Assembly: GCA_003427395.1 (NCBI GenBank)
Contig: BFEA01000656.1
Coordinates: 156,559 to 179,590, forward strand
DNA from: Chara braunii
Taxonomy: Eukaryota; Streptophyta; Charophyceae; Charales; Characeae
DNA: 23,032 nucleotides
Direction of reading: 5' to 3'
Shown: piece after piece, positions 1 through 10,300 of the stretch
How positions within the stretch are numbered: position 1 is the stretch's first letter
How the letters are laid out: each line of letters opens with the position of its first letter
Position numbers and translations under genes: made by a program
Notes under the pieces: generated by a model
Databases searched by the model: none
What the model saw: the letters and a program-made list of their open reading frames with translations, nothing else
Told to the model about the DNA's origin: nothing

Positions 1-65
<65 letters not shown>
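1..65. repeat. (CT)n microsatellite
   Basis: Uninterrupted CT dinucleotide repeat running off the left edge of the window, so its full length is unknown. It contains no gene. Confidence 0.98.
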
Positions 66-67
<2 letters not shown>

Positions 68-1281
68 GCTTACTCGGAATAATCCGGGTGATGCAATGGA
101 GCCAGAGGATCAGCAAAGTGTGATGACCTGACCAAACACGCACTGAGACACACAGCTGATTTCTGAGTTTTGCTCATGGACTGAATGCCTTGCTGAGTTT
201 CCCGCTTGCTACTGAGTTCTCTAAGTCTGTGTGTGCACGCTTGCTGGTCTGCATGTCTGTCTGAGTGCTAGTCGGCTTGAGTGTGTGAGTGACCCGCAAG
301 GGCACTTGTTCGTTCATAGGGCCCGCAGGGCCAGTACTTACCTGTGGCCGTGACATTGAGGATTGCAGCAGGGAAAACACTCAAATGGTGGGGAAAGAGA
401 CCCGCGACACTTAAAGCAGCGGGAAACACTCAAATAGCAGGTAGGCCGGTACCACACCCTTTAGAGGTAGATGTGCCGGGTACTGGAGGCCGAGCAGAAG
501 AAGACAACAGTTGGCATTTTTAGAGGCCCAATAGTTGTAGGCTAGGTCTAGGCAGGTACCAGTCCAACCAGTCTGAGTCTAGGGTCTGTACGGGCAATAT
601 CAGAGTCTGCAATGATGTTTCCCTCCAGAAGGGAGGAGGTACCGGTTGCTTGGAAGGCCGAGCGGCCTGGAAGTCACCGCCCAAGAGGCAATTAGCCCGC
701 TATATCTTACGGCTGAGCAAGGAGCTCAGCCTCATTGTCGGTGTGCAAGTTTGGTGACACACTGGTCGGAGCGCTGGCTGGAGCAGCGCTAGCTTGGAGC
801 AGTGCGGCTGGGGAAGGAGCAAGGACACGGAGGAAGAAGAAGACATGGACTAGGAAGGGGAGCGCCAGAGGTACTTACCTGGCTATGGTGGTTGCCATCT
901 TCATCACCTTGGTGGGCGCTGCAGCAGGAAGGGCCCGTTGGGGCGGAGCTACACCAAGAAGCTTCGAGGCAGAATCAGGCATGGCAGCCTGAGCTAGAGC
1001 AGCCATAGCTGCTTTGTGTTGTCCTTTGGACAACAGGGCCATGCCCCGGTAGTCCACCATAGCCTTGGCCTATGAGAGTGAAGGGGAAGAGAGGCGGCCA
1101 TGGCTATGGTGGACCTCAAGTGATACCTGCAGTAGAAGAGGGACTTGGACATTGATTCTGGATCAGCCATTCAACATTGTTATTATTATTCTTGTGTGAA
1201 TATAAGAGGAGGAGATAAGGAGGAGGAGAGAGTTTGGCGAAGAAGAAGAGCATTATCATTGGTCTATGCTGGTGTACATCA
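66..1281. other. Gene-poor stretch, no recognised gene
   Basis: I find no family-recognisable reading frame here. Open frames are short and look compositional. Two identical 11-mers, GTACTTACCTG at 334-344 and 871-881, read on the minus strand as good 5' splice-donor contexts (AG|GTAAGT), so minus-strand exons cannot be excluded, but no matching acceptors or homologous protein were seen. GGCTATGGTGG recurs at 881-891 and near 1099. Small GC-rich hairpins occur near 630-670. Confidence 0.5.
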
Positions 1282-1308
1282 TCTTCTTCTTCTTCTTTCT
1301 TTCTTTCT

Positions 1309-1340
<32 letters not shown>

Positions 1341-1342
1341 TT

Positions 1343-1372
<30 letters not shown>
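1282..1372. repeat. (TTC)n microsatellite with TTTC interruptions
   Basis: A pyrimidine tract of TTC/CTT units with a short TTTC-type interruption near 1297-1310. It produces long Ser- or Leu-only reading frames that should not be taken as genes. Confidence 0.97.
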
Positions 1373-1374
<2 letters not shown>

Positions 1375-1762
1375 CCTCTCTCTCCTCTCAAGTTCATTCA
1401 TTTCTTTTTGCAATTGGACGGAATTGTACTATCTGATGAATGTGTACTTCGAAATTGGCCAGGATCATAACAAAAATGATGATAAGGACTCGAATGGACG
1501 ATGCAGCATCAGCGAAGCATCAACAAGTGATGTACATCCATATACATACAAAAATGGCACAATGGACTCAAAGATATGACCTGACCTGTCAAACACTGAC
1601 TCGACTCAGTCCATCACACACCACGCATGTGAGAGAGAAGGGAGGGACCACACACCACTCCTTGGATCTACGCCATACTTGTCATGTTTGGATGTGTATG
1701 TGACAGTTCGGTATCGGAGTGATATCAACGAGAGAAAGTCAGCAATCATCAATCGAACAGGC

Positions 1763-1837
<75 letters not shown>

Positions 1838-1857
1838 AGTTGATTGATTGATTGAGT
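1763..1857. repeat. (ATTG)n tetranucleotide microsatellite
   Basis: About 24 copies of a 4-base unit, with isolated substitutions near the 3' end (gattagttg, gagtgatt). The following ~40 bp remain A/T- and GATT-rich, suggesting decayed repeat ends. Confidence 0.97.
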
Positions 1858-1970
1858 GATTAACACTGATTATTGATTAGCTGATTAATAAACGGATTAT
1901 CGATTTGCTAATTGATAGTCTTCTCATTACTCGAAACTTGGGTGAATTTTTTCTTGTTCTGTCTAGTTCT

Positions 1971-2150
1971 GAATCCGCAAACTCTGCAATATTTGGAAAT
2001 TCCGCAATTTTTGGAAATCCCACAAATTCTGGGAATCTGCAATTTTCGAAAATCCACAAATTCCGCAATTTTTGGAATTTCCGCGAATTCCGGAAATATG
2101 TGGATTCCACGTTCCGCAAAATCCGAAAATTCAGCGATTTTGAAATCGAG
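1971..2150. repeat. Degenerate short-word repeat (TTCCGCAA / GGAAAT family)
   Basis: An AT-rich tract built from variants of aattccgcaa, tttttggaaat and aattccgg. The words are close to self-complementary, so both strands read alike and several overlapping open frames appear on both strands. No regular period can be fixed by eye. I read the open frames as artefacts of the repeat. Confidence 0.75.
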
Positions 2151-2198
2151 GGGATCGAAGTAATTAGCGAAATTAGGGTTAGTGCAAGGGTTTTGCGA

Positions 2199-2590
2199 GG
2201 CCAAGGCCCCGATGAGCCCCTTTTGGCCCTGTTATGCAGCACGCCGGCCGCCCTAAGTGAAGGCAGGCTCGACGAGGGCCTGAGGGCCCCTATCTCGGTC
2301 ACCACACAACTGTGGAAAATTCAGGCAGTTGCGCAGCGCCAGTTGCTTGAAGAGCACCCAGGCCCAGGCCGCTTGTTTGCATGTATGGAAGGCAGGCCCT
2401 GGGCTGGATACGGGATATGGGCCAAACACAGGCCGAGGACAGTTGGGCACAAGTAACCACCACAGGCCCTGGGCCTGATTCGTTTGGACTGGGCCTCAGC
2501 CTACCAGGCCCTACCGGAAGCTTCTTGGGGAACGGCCCAGCGCAGCTTGGGACAGAAGGCAGGCAGGCCACTTCCATATAGCAAAGGGCC
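2199..2590. repeat. GGCC-dense segment
   Basis: About 17 GGCC tetramers occur in roughly 390 bp (for example 2361, 2367, 2394, 2420, 2431, 2465, 2472, 2492, 2507, 2534, 2566, 2587), against about 1-2 expected by chance. Many sit in AGGCCC or GGGCCT contexts on both strands. This could be a degenerate tandem repeat or a transposon subterminal motif array; no element boundaries were found. Confidence 0.6.
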
Positions 2591-3146
2591 TGCCTCCTCA
2601 TTTGGTATTCGGGTGCTGGCTGCATGCTGCGCAAGCACTGCTGCGCTGAAGCTGGCTGGCGCTCACGCGCTCACGTGCTCACGGGCGAGCAGGAAGGAGC
2701 AGGCAACCGTAGCCGAGCTGCGCCGCTGTGAGCTGGATGTGGCGCAGGGTGGTCCTTGGGTGCATGTGGCATTTGTGTGTTGGGGAAAGAGTTTGTGAGT
2801 GATGCGAGAGACATACCTGGTTCTGGAAGCGTGTGGCATTGGCCGCTATCTGCTCGTACTTCGGGAGAGCTGTTGTCGTCATCTTCAGCATTGTAGTATA
2901 GTCTGGATAGGATCTACCATCTGTAGTCTGGGCCCCGAGCGCCAGATAGGATATCAACATTGGTTCTTCGTTGATGATGATGATGAGACTATTCCAGCAT
3001 TGTCAATTATGAGCTTTTGGTGTACTCTTATTTGGTGAAACTCGTGATGCAATTCTGCCATTGGTTCGAGGTCACGACTATCTGGTCTTATGTGTATGAT
3101 GCTGTTTGATTGCTGAAGTTCGCTATTGCTCATCTTCCGTGCAATT

Positions 3147-3158
3147 TGGTATCGGAGC
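3147..3158 (+). other. Candidate LTR-retrotransposon primer-binding site
   Basis: TGGTATCGGAGC differs by one base from TGGTATCAGAGC, the initiator-Met-tRNA primer-binding site common in plant LTR retrotransposons. It follows a CA dinucleotide (3142-3143) and three bases, the usual spacing after a 5' LTR end. The upstream sequence could be an old LTR remnant, but I cannot place its 5' end, and no gag-pol follows. The same 10-base core, GGTATCGGAG, also occurs near 1710. Confidence 0.35.
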
Positions 3159-3393
3159 TGTGGTGCGTTGCGCTCATCTGGCGCTTGTCTTCTGCCTATG
3201 CGGTACATACATGCGGTCTGCTTGGTGAGCCTGGCCGTAGGTGGTGTGTAGTGAGGAGTGCGGAGACAAGGTGTTGGCGACCCAAGAGAGCAGGTAGGGT
3301 ATGGCCATCCCTTAAACCACCACTACCTCCGATCCTGTTTTTGCCAAGCCTGATTTTCACTGCGCACCGAGTTTGCTGAGCCTGGGTCATTGC

Positions 3394-3580
3394 ATTTTTT
3401 TATTTTTTATTTTTTTTATTTTTTATTTTTACTGGAGATATGGCCAAAGATAATCCTCCAAGTCGAAACGGAAATCCAAGACTTAGAATTCGACCCAGAA
3501 GAATGGGCCTGGCTCTCAGGCAGTAACAGATTCTGTAAAAAAACCATCTTTTTTTTTCTTTTTTTTTCCTGGTACTCACG
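3394..3580. repeat. T-rich homopolymer tracts
   Basis: Two T-rich tracts (about 3394-3430 and 3548-3570) flank about 110 bp of ordinary sequence. No gene is seen. The stretch lies just upstream of the LINE insertion and could be the tail of an older minus-strand retroelement, but no body was identified. Confidence 0.7.
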
Positions 3581-3609
3581 GCAGTTATATCCGAAAAAGA
3601 ACAAAAATG

Positions 3610-3624
3610 AAAAAAACATACATA
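3610..3624. repeat. 5' target-site duplication of the LINE
   Basis: AAAAAAACATACATA matches 12334-12348 at 14 of 15 positions; the last 10 bases, AACATACATA, are identical. The A-rich start fits nicking at a TTTT/A site by an L1-type endonuclease. The match partly overlaps the LINE's A-rich tail, so its exact length is uncertain. Confidence 0.7.
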
Positions 3625-3642
3625 GGCCACGGGAGGCGTGGC

Positions 3643-3679
3643 AACCGGCGCTGAGCGGTCCGTCGTAGCGCCGCCGGTT
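3643..3679. other. GC-rich inverted repeat in LINE 5' end
   Basis: AACCGGCG (3643-3650) pairs with CGCCGGTT (3672-3679). A second pair, CGGTCC (3656-3661) and GGACCG (3685-3690), overlaps it. Such a GC-rich head is plausible as a structured 5'UTR or internal-promoter region of the LINE, but no promoter motif is recognised. Confidence 0.4.
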
Positions 3680-4019
3680 CGGGTGGACCGGCCTCGTCAG
3701 TTGTCAACCTAGCACGCAGCTAGAGCAGCGACCATCGCCGATCATCCCACCTGGCACCATAGCCAGGTCAACTCTCTGCCAAGGCAGACGGGGGGATATG
3801 CAGGCGAGTAGGCGAGTCAGAATTCTTGTTTATTAGTGTTTATTTGTAACCATATGGAACCGGACAAGCGCAGGCGCCCTGTCCTCGATGAGGAAAGGAA
3901 ACACCGGCGATAACATTGCCCGAATTCTGCCGAAGATGACAAACCGGAGCTGACGCCAACCTCTGCAGGCGACTGCCCTCCAAACAGAGACGAACAGGTC
4001 TAGCCTCTCACCATCTCCA

Positions 4020-4811
4020 ATTCCCTCCCCCTCCCACGCTATTTGTAGACCGAGGTCCCCCTCCCTCCCTAACCTCCACGTTGACCTCCCCCCCAGTCCC
4101 TAAAAAGTCCCCCCAGACCAACTATAGCCCTGATCCAACACCCCCTCACACACGTCCCACCCCCCCTTTAGCGACCGTGCTCCCCGGTCCTTCCACGTTG
4201 CTCATGATGACCACCCCCTACTCCATAATAGCTCCTCACAACCCCCATCTCTCCACGCCCAGACCGCAGTCCTTCCACCCAGTGGTACCTACACCACCAC
4301 CTCTCCCCTTTAGTGACCGCTCTCCCACCCGACTCACCACACCCAAATTCCCCCACGATAACATCCCCCCCTAAAACACCACCTCGGTTTTCTTAGCCCT
4401 GACCCAGCCACCACCCGGCCAATTCGCTCTCTTCCAGCGAATCTTCTCCCCACCCTGTACAATTCGCTGTCCCCCTTCTCTGTAGATCCCTGCATACACT
4501 CTCCCTCTTCGCCCCATCTCCACTCCCTGTCTGGCCGCCTGTACACCCATCAACATACCACCTCCTTCACACTCCAGGACCCACAGTCAAAGCGACAAGC
4601 AGTGGACACCACATCGACATACCACTTCCTTCACGCAGCCCACCCACTCACCCCTGCCCCGTAGGGAAAACTTACCCGGCCATGCATCCATTCAATCCCC
4701 CACACAGGGGGCCCAGAACCTACACCAAGCTCACGCGAGTGTCCCCCCACAGGCAGATGCGCAGGCAGCAGACAGTGCACGAATCCACACCCTCCTAGAC
4801 TCGTGCTATGA
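4020..4811 (+). other. C-rich LINE leader, possibly degraded Pro-rich coding
   Basis: A strongly C-rich, G-poor segment between the LINE 5' end and recognisable ORF1. A Pro/Thr/Ser-rich frame is open from 4081 to 4374, but low complexity alone could produce it. Short internal repeats occur: cccctttagYgaccg near 4163 and 4305, and accacYtccttcac near 4558 and 4621. I cannot say whether ORF1 once started here. Confidence 0.4.
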
Positions 4812-7395
4812 CGATGGACTTTTCCCCGACACTTAGTTCTCCCATGGAGATACGGAAAAATTGTCGACGGAGTAGGTTATCTAAACCTCACTGCTGAAGT
4901 GGATGCAGCCACAGTCGCACGGCTTAAAGAACGAACAGTCATTGTAGTTTTCGATACACGTGCAGCCAACCTCTCTGTCGCACAAAGGGAACAGTTCATC
5001 CGTATTTTTGAGGATGCCTGGTATCAAGACCCCAATTTCAATCCCTCCCACAGCGAAGGACCAAATGTTATGTCCTACGTCGCACACACACAACAGATAG
5101 CGCAATGGATGCTTGGCAAAGGCCACGACTTCATCCCAGCTAGGGAGGGACCAATCAAGGTCACCTTCCGCCCATGGATGACACAACAGGAACTAGACCA
5201 ACTGCGTGAAGCTCTGCCAAGTACCGCATCATTGCACTCAGAGTTCCATTGGGAGCGCTGTTCTCACTCAGATATGCTGTCAAGAAATTGATGGGCCCCA
5301 TAATACACATGCATCCCCCAGACAAAAAGGAGGAGGAACCCCGCTTAGGCAACGTCAAAATAGATTGTGACCCAATCGTCAAGGACACCTTCAAGGAATG
5401 GGTGGTCCTCCGACGACCGACTGGACAGGCTATGCAAGTCCAGTTCGCGAATCAGGACACTCCGTTCTGTCAAAAGTGCCTGTGGTGGTTCCATGATGAG
5501 TTCGACCCGGACTGCCCTCGCTTCCAGGAGCACATGCCACCTGGCAGACGAACCCGAGGGCGTGGAAGAGGCAGGGGACAGGGACAAGGCCGAGGGCGCC
5601 CCCCCCCCCGCCCAGGCACAGCCAAGCAACAACAGTCGCCCTGCAAACAACCCACAACCCCCCCCTCCCCAGCAACCAGCTCAACAGCCAGCACAGGGCA
5701 CGGCACAACCACAACCGTCAAATCCCCTCCCTCATCTACTACTCCCACCCCCACCTCCTGCAAATCTCTACGCCCCTGCAGCACCAACTCAACCAGGAGG
5801 CCAGCAACTCCGGCCCTGGAAGCCCCACCCCCAGTTCACGACGACTGGGCTGAATCGCCACCACCATGCACAGTCCCCTGCCACAGCCCAAACTGCAGTC
5901 CAACAACAAGCAATTGTTCCCTTCCAGCCCAATCCCCCGCCCCACCAGAACCCCCACCTCTCGCCCCACCACCCAACCCCCCCTGGGCCGCTGATCAATG
6001 CACCGGCGCCAGGTCCTCCCCTCCCTGTGGGACTACCACGCCCCCCCCCACCCCATCCATACAACCCCGCTCCACCGAACCAGCTGTCCACTGCCTTTAC
6101 CCACTCACCACCACTAATTTCAGTTGCAAGGCCACCCCTACCCCCGACTCTACAGCTGGGTGCCCCACTGGACAGCTCCCAACTGCAGGGCTCCGCCCCA
6201 CAGCAGCAGCACCTAGAACACTCGTTAGCCTCGCGCCCCCTACCCTTATCTGGCACTGCAACCACCACCATCCAACCGACAAGTTTTGTCACGCACGGGA
6301 CCCAACCTCGCCACCCACACTCCCAACTCCCTACACAGTACGTCACTACACACTTCAACCCTGCCTTTAATCCCCACCTCACCCACCCCCCCTCTACCTC
6401 ATCCTTCTACGAGGAACAGGCCAGCCTGCAGAGGTTAAGTCACGCAAGTTCGACCGGTAAATCCAGAGCTGGGGACACGGAAGACACTGGAGGACCTCTA
6501 ACAGACGCCACTATGCGAGATCCAAGATTGGTACTCCGCACGCCAGTGAAGCAGCGCAGGATCAACGAGGACGGGGAAGGCCAAATCACACAAGAAGAAG
6601 AGGAAGGAGAGCTTGATTTCTTCTCCGTCCCATCCACCAGAGAGCCTGCCGCCCCGCTGTCAATTCCAACAGGGCCTCTCCCTGCAGCAGCCCAACACTC
6701 CGGACTGCCCAGCCAACCATCCGGTAGCAGCCTCAATACTGGTGCAGTTAGGCATCAAATCGTTATCTTGTGCTTTATGGTAGCAGCCTCAATACTGGTG
6801 CAGTTAGGCATCAACTCGTCATCTTGTGCTTTATGCTATCGGCCCAAGGAACCAAATTCATGGCCAGGCGAACAGAAAAAGGACTGCTAGCGATCCCAAC
6901 GGGCCGGTAAGTGCATCCCCAACCATGAAAGAAGCAGTCAGAGCAGTGACAGCTACGTTCATTGCTGACCGCGTCCCGTTCAGGCTCATCCCAGGGATCC
7001 GCATTGGCAGAAAGACAGTTGCAGCAGCAGCCGGTGGAAGCTGGCACTTCTCCATCGGGGTAGTCGACGTGAAGATAAACCTGGATACAGCAGCACTGCT
7101 TGCCACACAGAACATTGTCTGGCTTCCCTCCACTCGGCTAGCGGCCACCACTACCGAGGAGCTGCAGGAGACCTTTCTAACAGACGACGTCAATCCAAAG
7201 CTCGTCGCTGAATTCTGCTTGACGTTGGACAAGCAGCCTCATCTGCCAGGCTTCAGAAACCTCCTTCTGGCTCCATGGGCCAGCACAGCGGAAACAAATG
7301 CAGCTGGCAGGCCGAGACCCAGAAGACAGCAAAACGAAGACTCTCAGCGGATCCAAAATCCCACCGTGGCAGCCCCTCAAAATGACCTATCTTAA
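4812..7395 (+). pseudogene. LINE ORF1: RNA-binding protein, frameshifted
   Basis: ORF1 of the LINE, expected to coat the element RNA. The N-terminal part (4812-5217; residues like VIVVFDTRAANLS and VTFRPWM) continues in another frame (5218-5605; YRIIALRVPLGAL, VKIDCDP) and resembles plant DUF4283. A zinc knuckle follows at about 5480-5530 (C-x2-C-x4-H-x6-C, wider than the usual C-x2-C-x4-H-x4-C), then a basic RGRG stretch, a Pro/Gln/His-rich linker (5606-6700) and a C-terminal domain I cannot name (6835-7320). The frame changes near 5218, at the C-run 5597-5610, through the 56-bp duplication at 6723-6834, and near 6903. The stop TAA at 7393-7395 overlaps the ORF2 start. The 5' start is unclear: 4812 is simply the first codon after an in-frame TGA. 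Confidence 0.82.
6723..6834. repeat. 56-bp tandem duplication inside ORF1
   Basis: Copies 6723-6778 and 6779-6834 begin ggtagcagcctcaat and differ at only two bases. Because 56 is not a multiple of three, the duplication itself shifts the ORF1 frame; the downstream frame (SAQGTKFMARRTEKGLLAIP) is exactly the one it predicts. Confidence 0.95.
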
Positions 7396-10300
7396 GTTAG
7401 GGACGTGGAACGTGCGAGGACTTGGAGAATCGACAAGATGCTTCAAGAAAGCCAGGCTCAAAACCTGGATGCACAATCAGAAAGTCAAAGTTCTCATGCT
7501 GCAGGAAACTAAGCTTGACGAAGGCGAAATAGAGCAGCTCAACGGATGGTGGAGAGGCCCGCAAATTTGGGCCCCCGCGGATGGTACCAAAGGAGGATGT
7601 GTGATCCTATTCCACAGAGGCCTCGACTTCGATCTGCTGGAGCAAGATGCAGACATCTGGGGCCACTGGGCCTGGTGCAGAATCCGCCTGGGTGTGGAAG
7701 AATGGACCCTGATGTCCATATATGCCCCCTCAGAGCCGGCAGAGCGTTGTTCCTTCTTGGAGGAGCTGCCAGCAATTGTTCCACTCTCAGACAACCTGGT
7801 CCTTGCTGGGGACTTCAACGTGGTCCTCACACCAGGCCTGGACTCTCAAGAGGTCACACCAAGAAAGACAGACGCAGTTATGCTAGCAAGCTTTATGGGG
7901 GAGCGGAACCTGGTGGACACCTACAGAACCACCCACCCCATGGAATCAGGTTATACTTGGTTCTCCTCACAAAGGACAGGCGACCACCCGCCCCCAAGTG
8001 AAGGTTGGACCTCGTTCTAGCCTCTGGCATTGCATGGGAGGCGCTTACGGACATCGACCAGACCATTGAGTCGATCTCAGACCATCGGCCATTAATAGCC
8101 AGCTTTGATCTGGCAGACCAGATGGTCAATGGGCCAGGTACATTTCGGCTAAACACCGAACTACTGAAGGACCCGGAAATCCTAAAATGGGTGGCAGCAC
8201 ACTGGGCCAATTGGCAGCAGACGAAGGGCGACTTCAGCACCGAAGAGGACTGGCTCCAAATGGGATTTAGGATTGTCACGCGAGCGCTGGACGTCTTCTC
8301 AAGGGTTCAAGCGAGGGAGAAGGCAAGAAGAAGAAGCATGCAAAGCCATGATAGCCGAGGCCGAGAAGGAGCTGGATAAGAAACCGCTAGCGGAATTGTA
8401 CTGGCAACATCGGAGGGAGAGAGCATTGCAGAAACTAGAGGATATCCAAGTGGCTCAGCAGATTCTTTGGGCCAGCAGAGCGCAGGAGAGAGGTATGGCG
8501 ACCGGAGACCGAATGACAAAAGAGACTTTTCGACGTGTCTGTCCACCAAGAGCACACAGTCTTATGAGAGAGATGCATCACCCCTTCTTTCAGGAGGCGG
8601 AACCAGCGAAAGATTCAACTAAAATAGGTGAATATGCTCTGACCTATTTTACAGACATACTTACCCCCAGAAGACAACCGGATCTCTCATTGGATCACCT
8701 GAAGGCGGAGCACGATATCTGGCATCACACACAAGTCAGGTTACCGAACTCAGCCAGCCTGCAGCTCGAGCAGCCTTTCACATTAGACGAGCTCCATCAG
8801 ACAGTCAAGGGCATGGCTAAAGGTAAAATCCCAAGGTCGGATTGACTCCCCGTGGAGTTCTATGAAGCGACCTGGGACTGTACGGGCCCAATTCTGCTTG
8901 ACAGCTATAACAGGTTCTGGCAAGGCGGCACCTTGACTACTGATATGAAGCTTGGAATCATCACTTTGATCTACAAGAAGGGGGATAAATGTAATGTACG
9001 GAACTGGCGTCCGATCTCCTGCCTGAACGTATCTTACAAAATACTGGCCAAGCTCCTCGCCAGAAGGCTTGCTCCGTACCTGCCAGCTCTGGTACACACG
9101 GACCAGGGCGCGTTTGTTCAAGGCAGATCCATTAGCGGAAAACATGCTCATGGCCGCAGGAGCGTTGGAGATCATACAGCGGGAAAATCGACAAGTGATG
9201 ATTGCAATGCTCGATTTGGAGAAGGCTTATGACTGAGTTAACTGGTCATTTGTCTTAGCCACAGTCGAGCACATGGGGTTTGGCCCGATGTTCAGACATT
9301 GGGTCCGCAAACTTTATGCAGATTCAACAGCAACCGTCAATGTCAACGGTTTTCTCTCTCATACTTTCACACTCACACGCTCGCTGCGCCAGGGTTGTCC
9401 TCTCGCATCACTATTATTTGCCCTGCAGATGGAAACACTCCTCAACGCGCTGCGGGCATCCCCACGAATCGGGGTCTCGACCTCGGAGACGGAGAGGTCA
9501 TGCTAACTGGCGCCATTGCTGACGACTTGCTGCTCTCCATCGAAGCTGTTCCGGAATCTACGCAAGAGGCCAAGACACTTCTGGACAAGTATGCACAGCT
9601 CTCTGAAGCCCAAGTCAACTGGGACAAATCTATCTACTTCCTCCCAGCTGACTATGACATGCCAGGTTTTTACTGGGGTATGAAGCGTATCCCCCCGGAG
9701 GTATCGGAACGATACTTAGGTATGCAAGTACCCCTGGTAACCGCAAAGCCAAAACAACAAGCCATCCTCCACTCTAAAACGAAGGACAGCATACAAAGAT
9801 GCCGGGTAGCAGTGGGAATCTCCCTCGGGAGAGCTCTCCTCCTTACCTCAGTGGTTTTTGCGCAGATCTGGCACGTGGCAGTTGTTTGTCTTCTCACCAA
9901 GACAACAGCTAAGCAGATTACCTCAGACGCTGCTAGGTACCTCTGGAAACCATCAGCCCAGGAGGGGCAACGCTTCATATCAAAATGTGCCTGGTCGAAG
10001 GTCACTTCTAGTAAGCGACATGGGGGCCTGGGAGTCATTGACCCCTACAGACAGAACCAGGCACTTCTTACTAAGTGGCTCCGCAGAGCCGCCACACAGT
10101 CAGAGTTCAGAATCTGGCAACCGATCTTGGAGTACTTGCTGCAGCAGGAACTCTCGCTTGGAAGGAAACAGGATGTGTGGTCAGTTGTGTTCATGGCCTC
10201 TTACCAGCGCGGACAATTGCACTCTCAGGTGGCAGGCGCCTGCTGGACTGCCTGGCGAGCACTCGTACCGCCCCACACGAAGCAGCCAACCACCCAGGTC

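Noticed and set aside
735-992. 85-codon plus-strand frame with Ala/Gly-rich sequence
   Set aside because: Overlaps other equally long frames on both strands and shows no motif or family resemblance; taken as chance.
1145-1579. 144-codon frame through the TTC repeat
   Set aside because: Its length comes from the microsatellite, read as poly-Leu or poly-Ser; no domain on either side.
1710-1720. GGTATCGGAG, a second primer-binding-site-like core
   Set aside because: Only 10 bases match and the bases expected on either side differ, with no LTR-like end before it.
1606-1866. Minus-strand frame with NQSI repeats
   Set aside because: Direct translation of the ATTG tetranucleotide repeat.
1905-2456. 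183-codon plus frame and overlapping minus frames
   Set aside because: Built on near-palindromic AT-rich words, so long frames appear on both strands at once; no family match recognised.
2817-2960. Possible minus-strand exon ending at an AG|GTATGT donor near 2817
   Set aside because: The peptide (MLISYLALGAQTTDGRS...) looks plausible, but there is no good acceptor and no partner exon.
5789-6382. Minus-strand Gly/Trp-rich frames opposite ORF1
   Set aside because: Complement of the Pro-rich linker; a compositional shadow.
6904-6912. GTAAGTGC splice-donor-like site in ORF1
   Set aside because: Coding similarity continues directly across it after a one-base frame change, so an indel explains it better than an intron.
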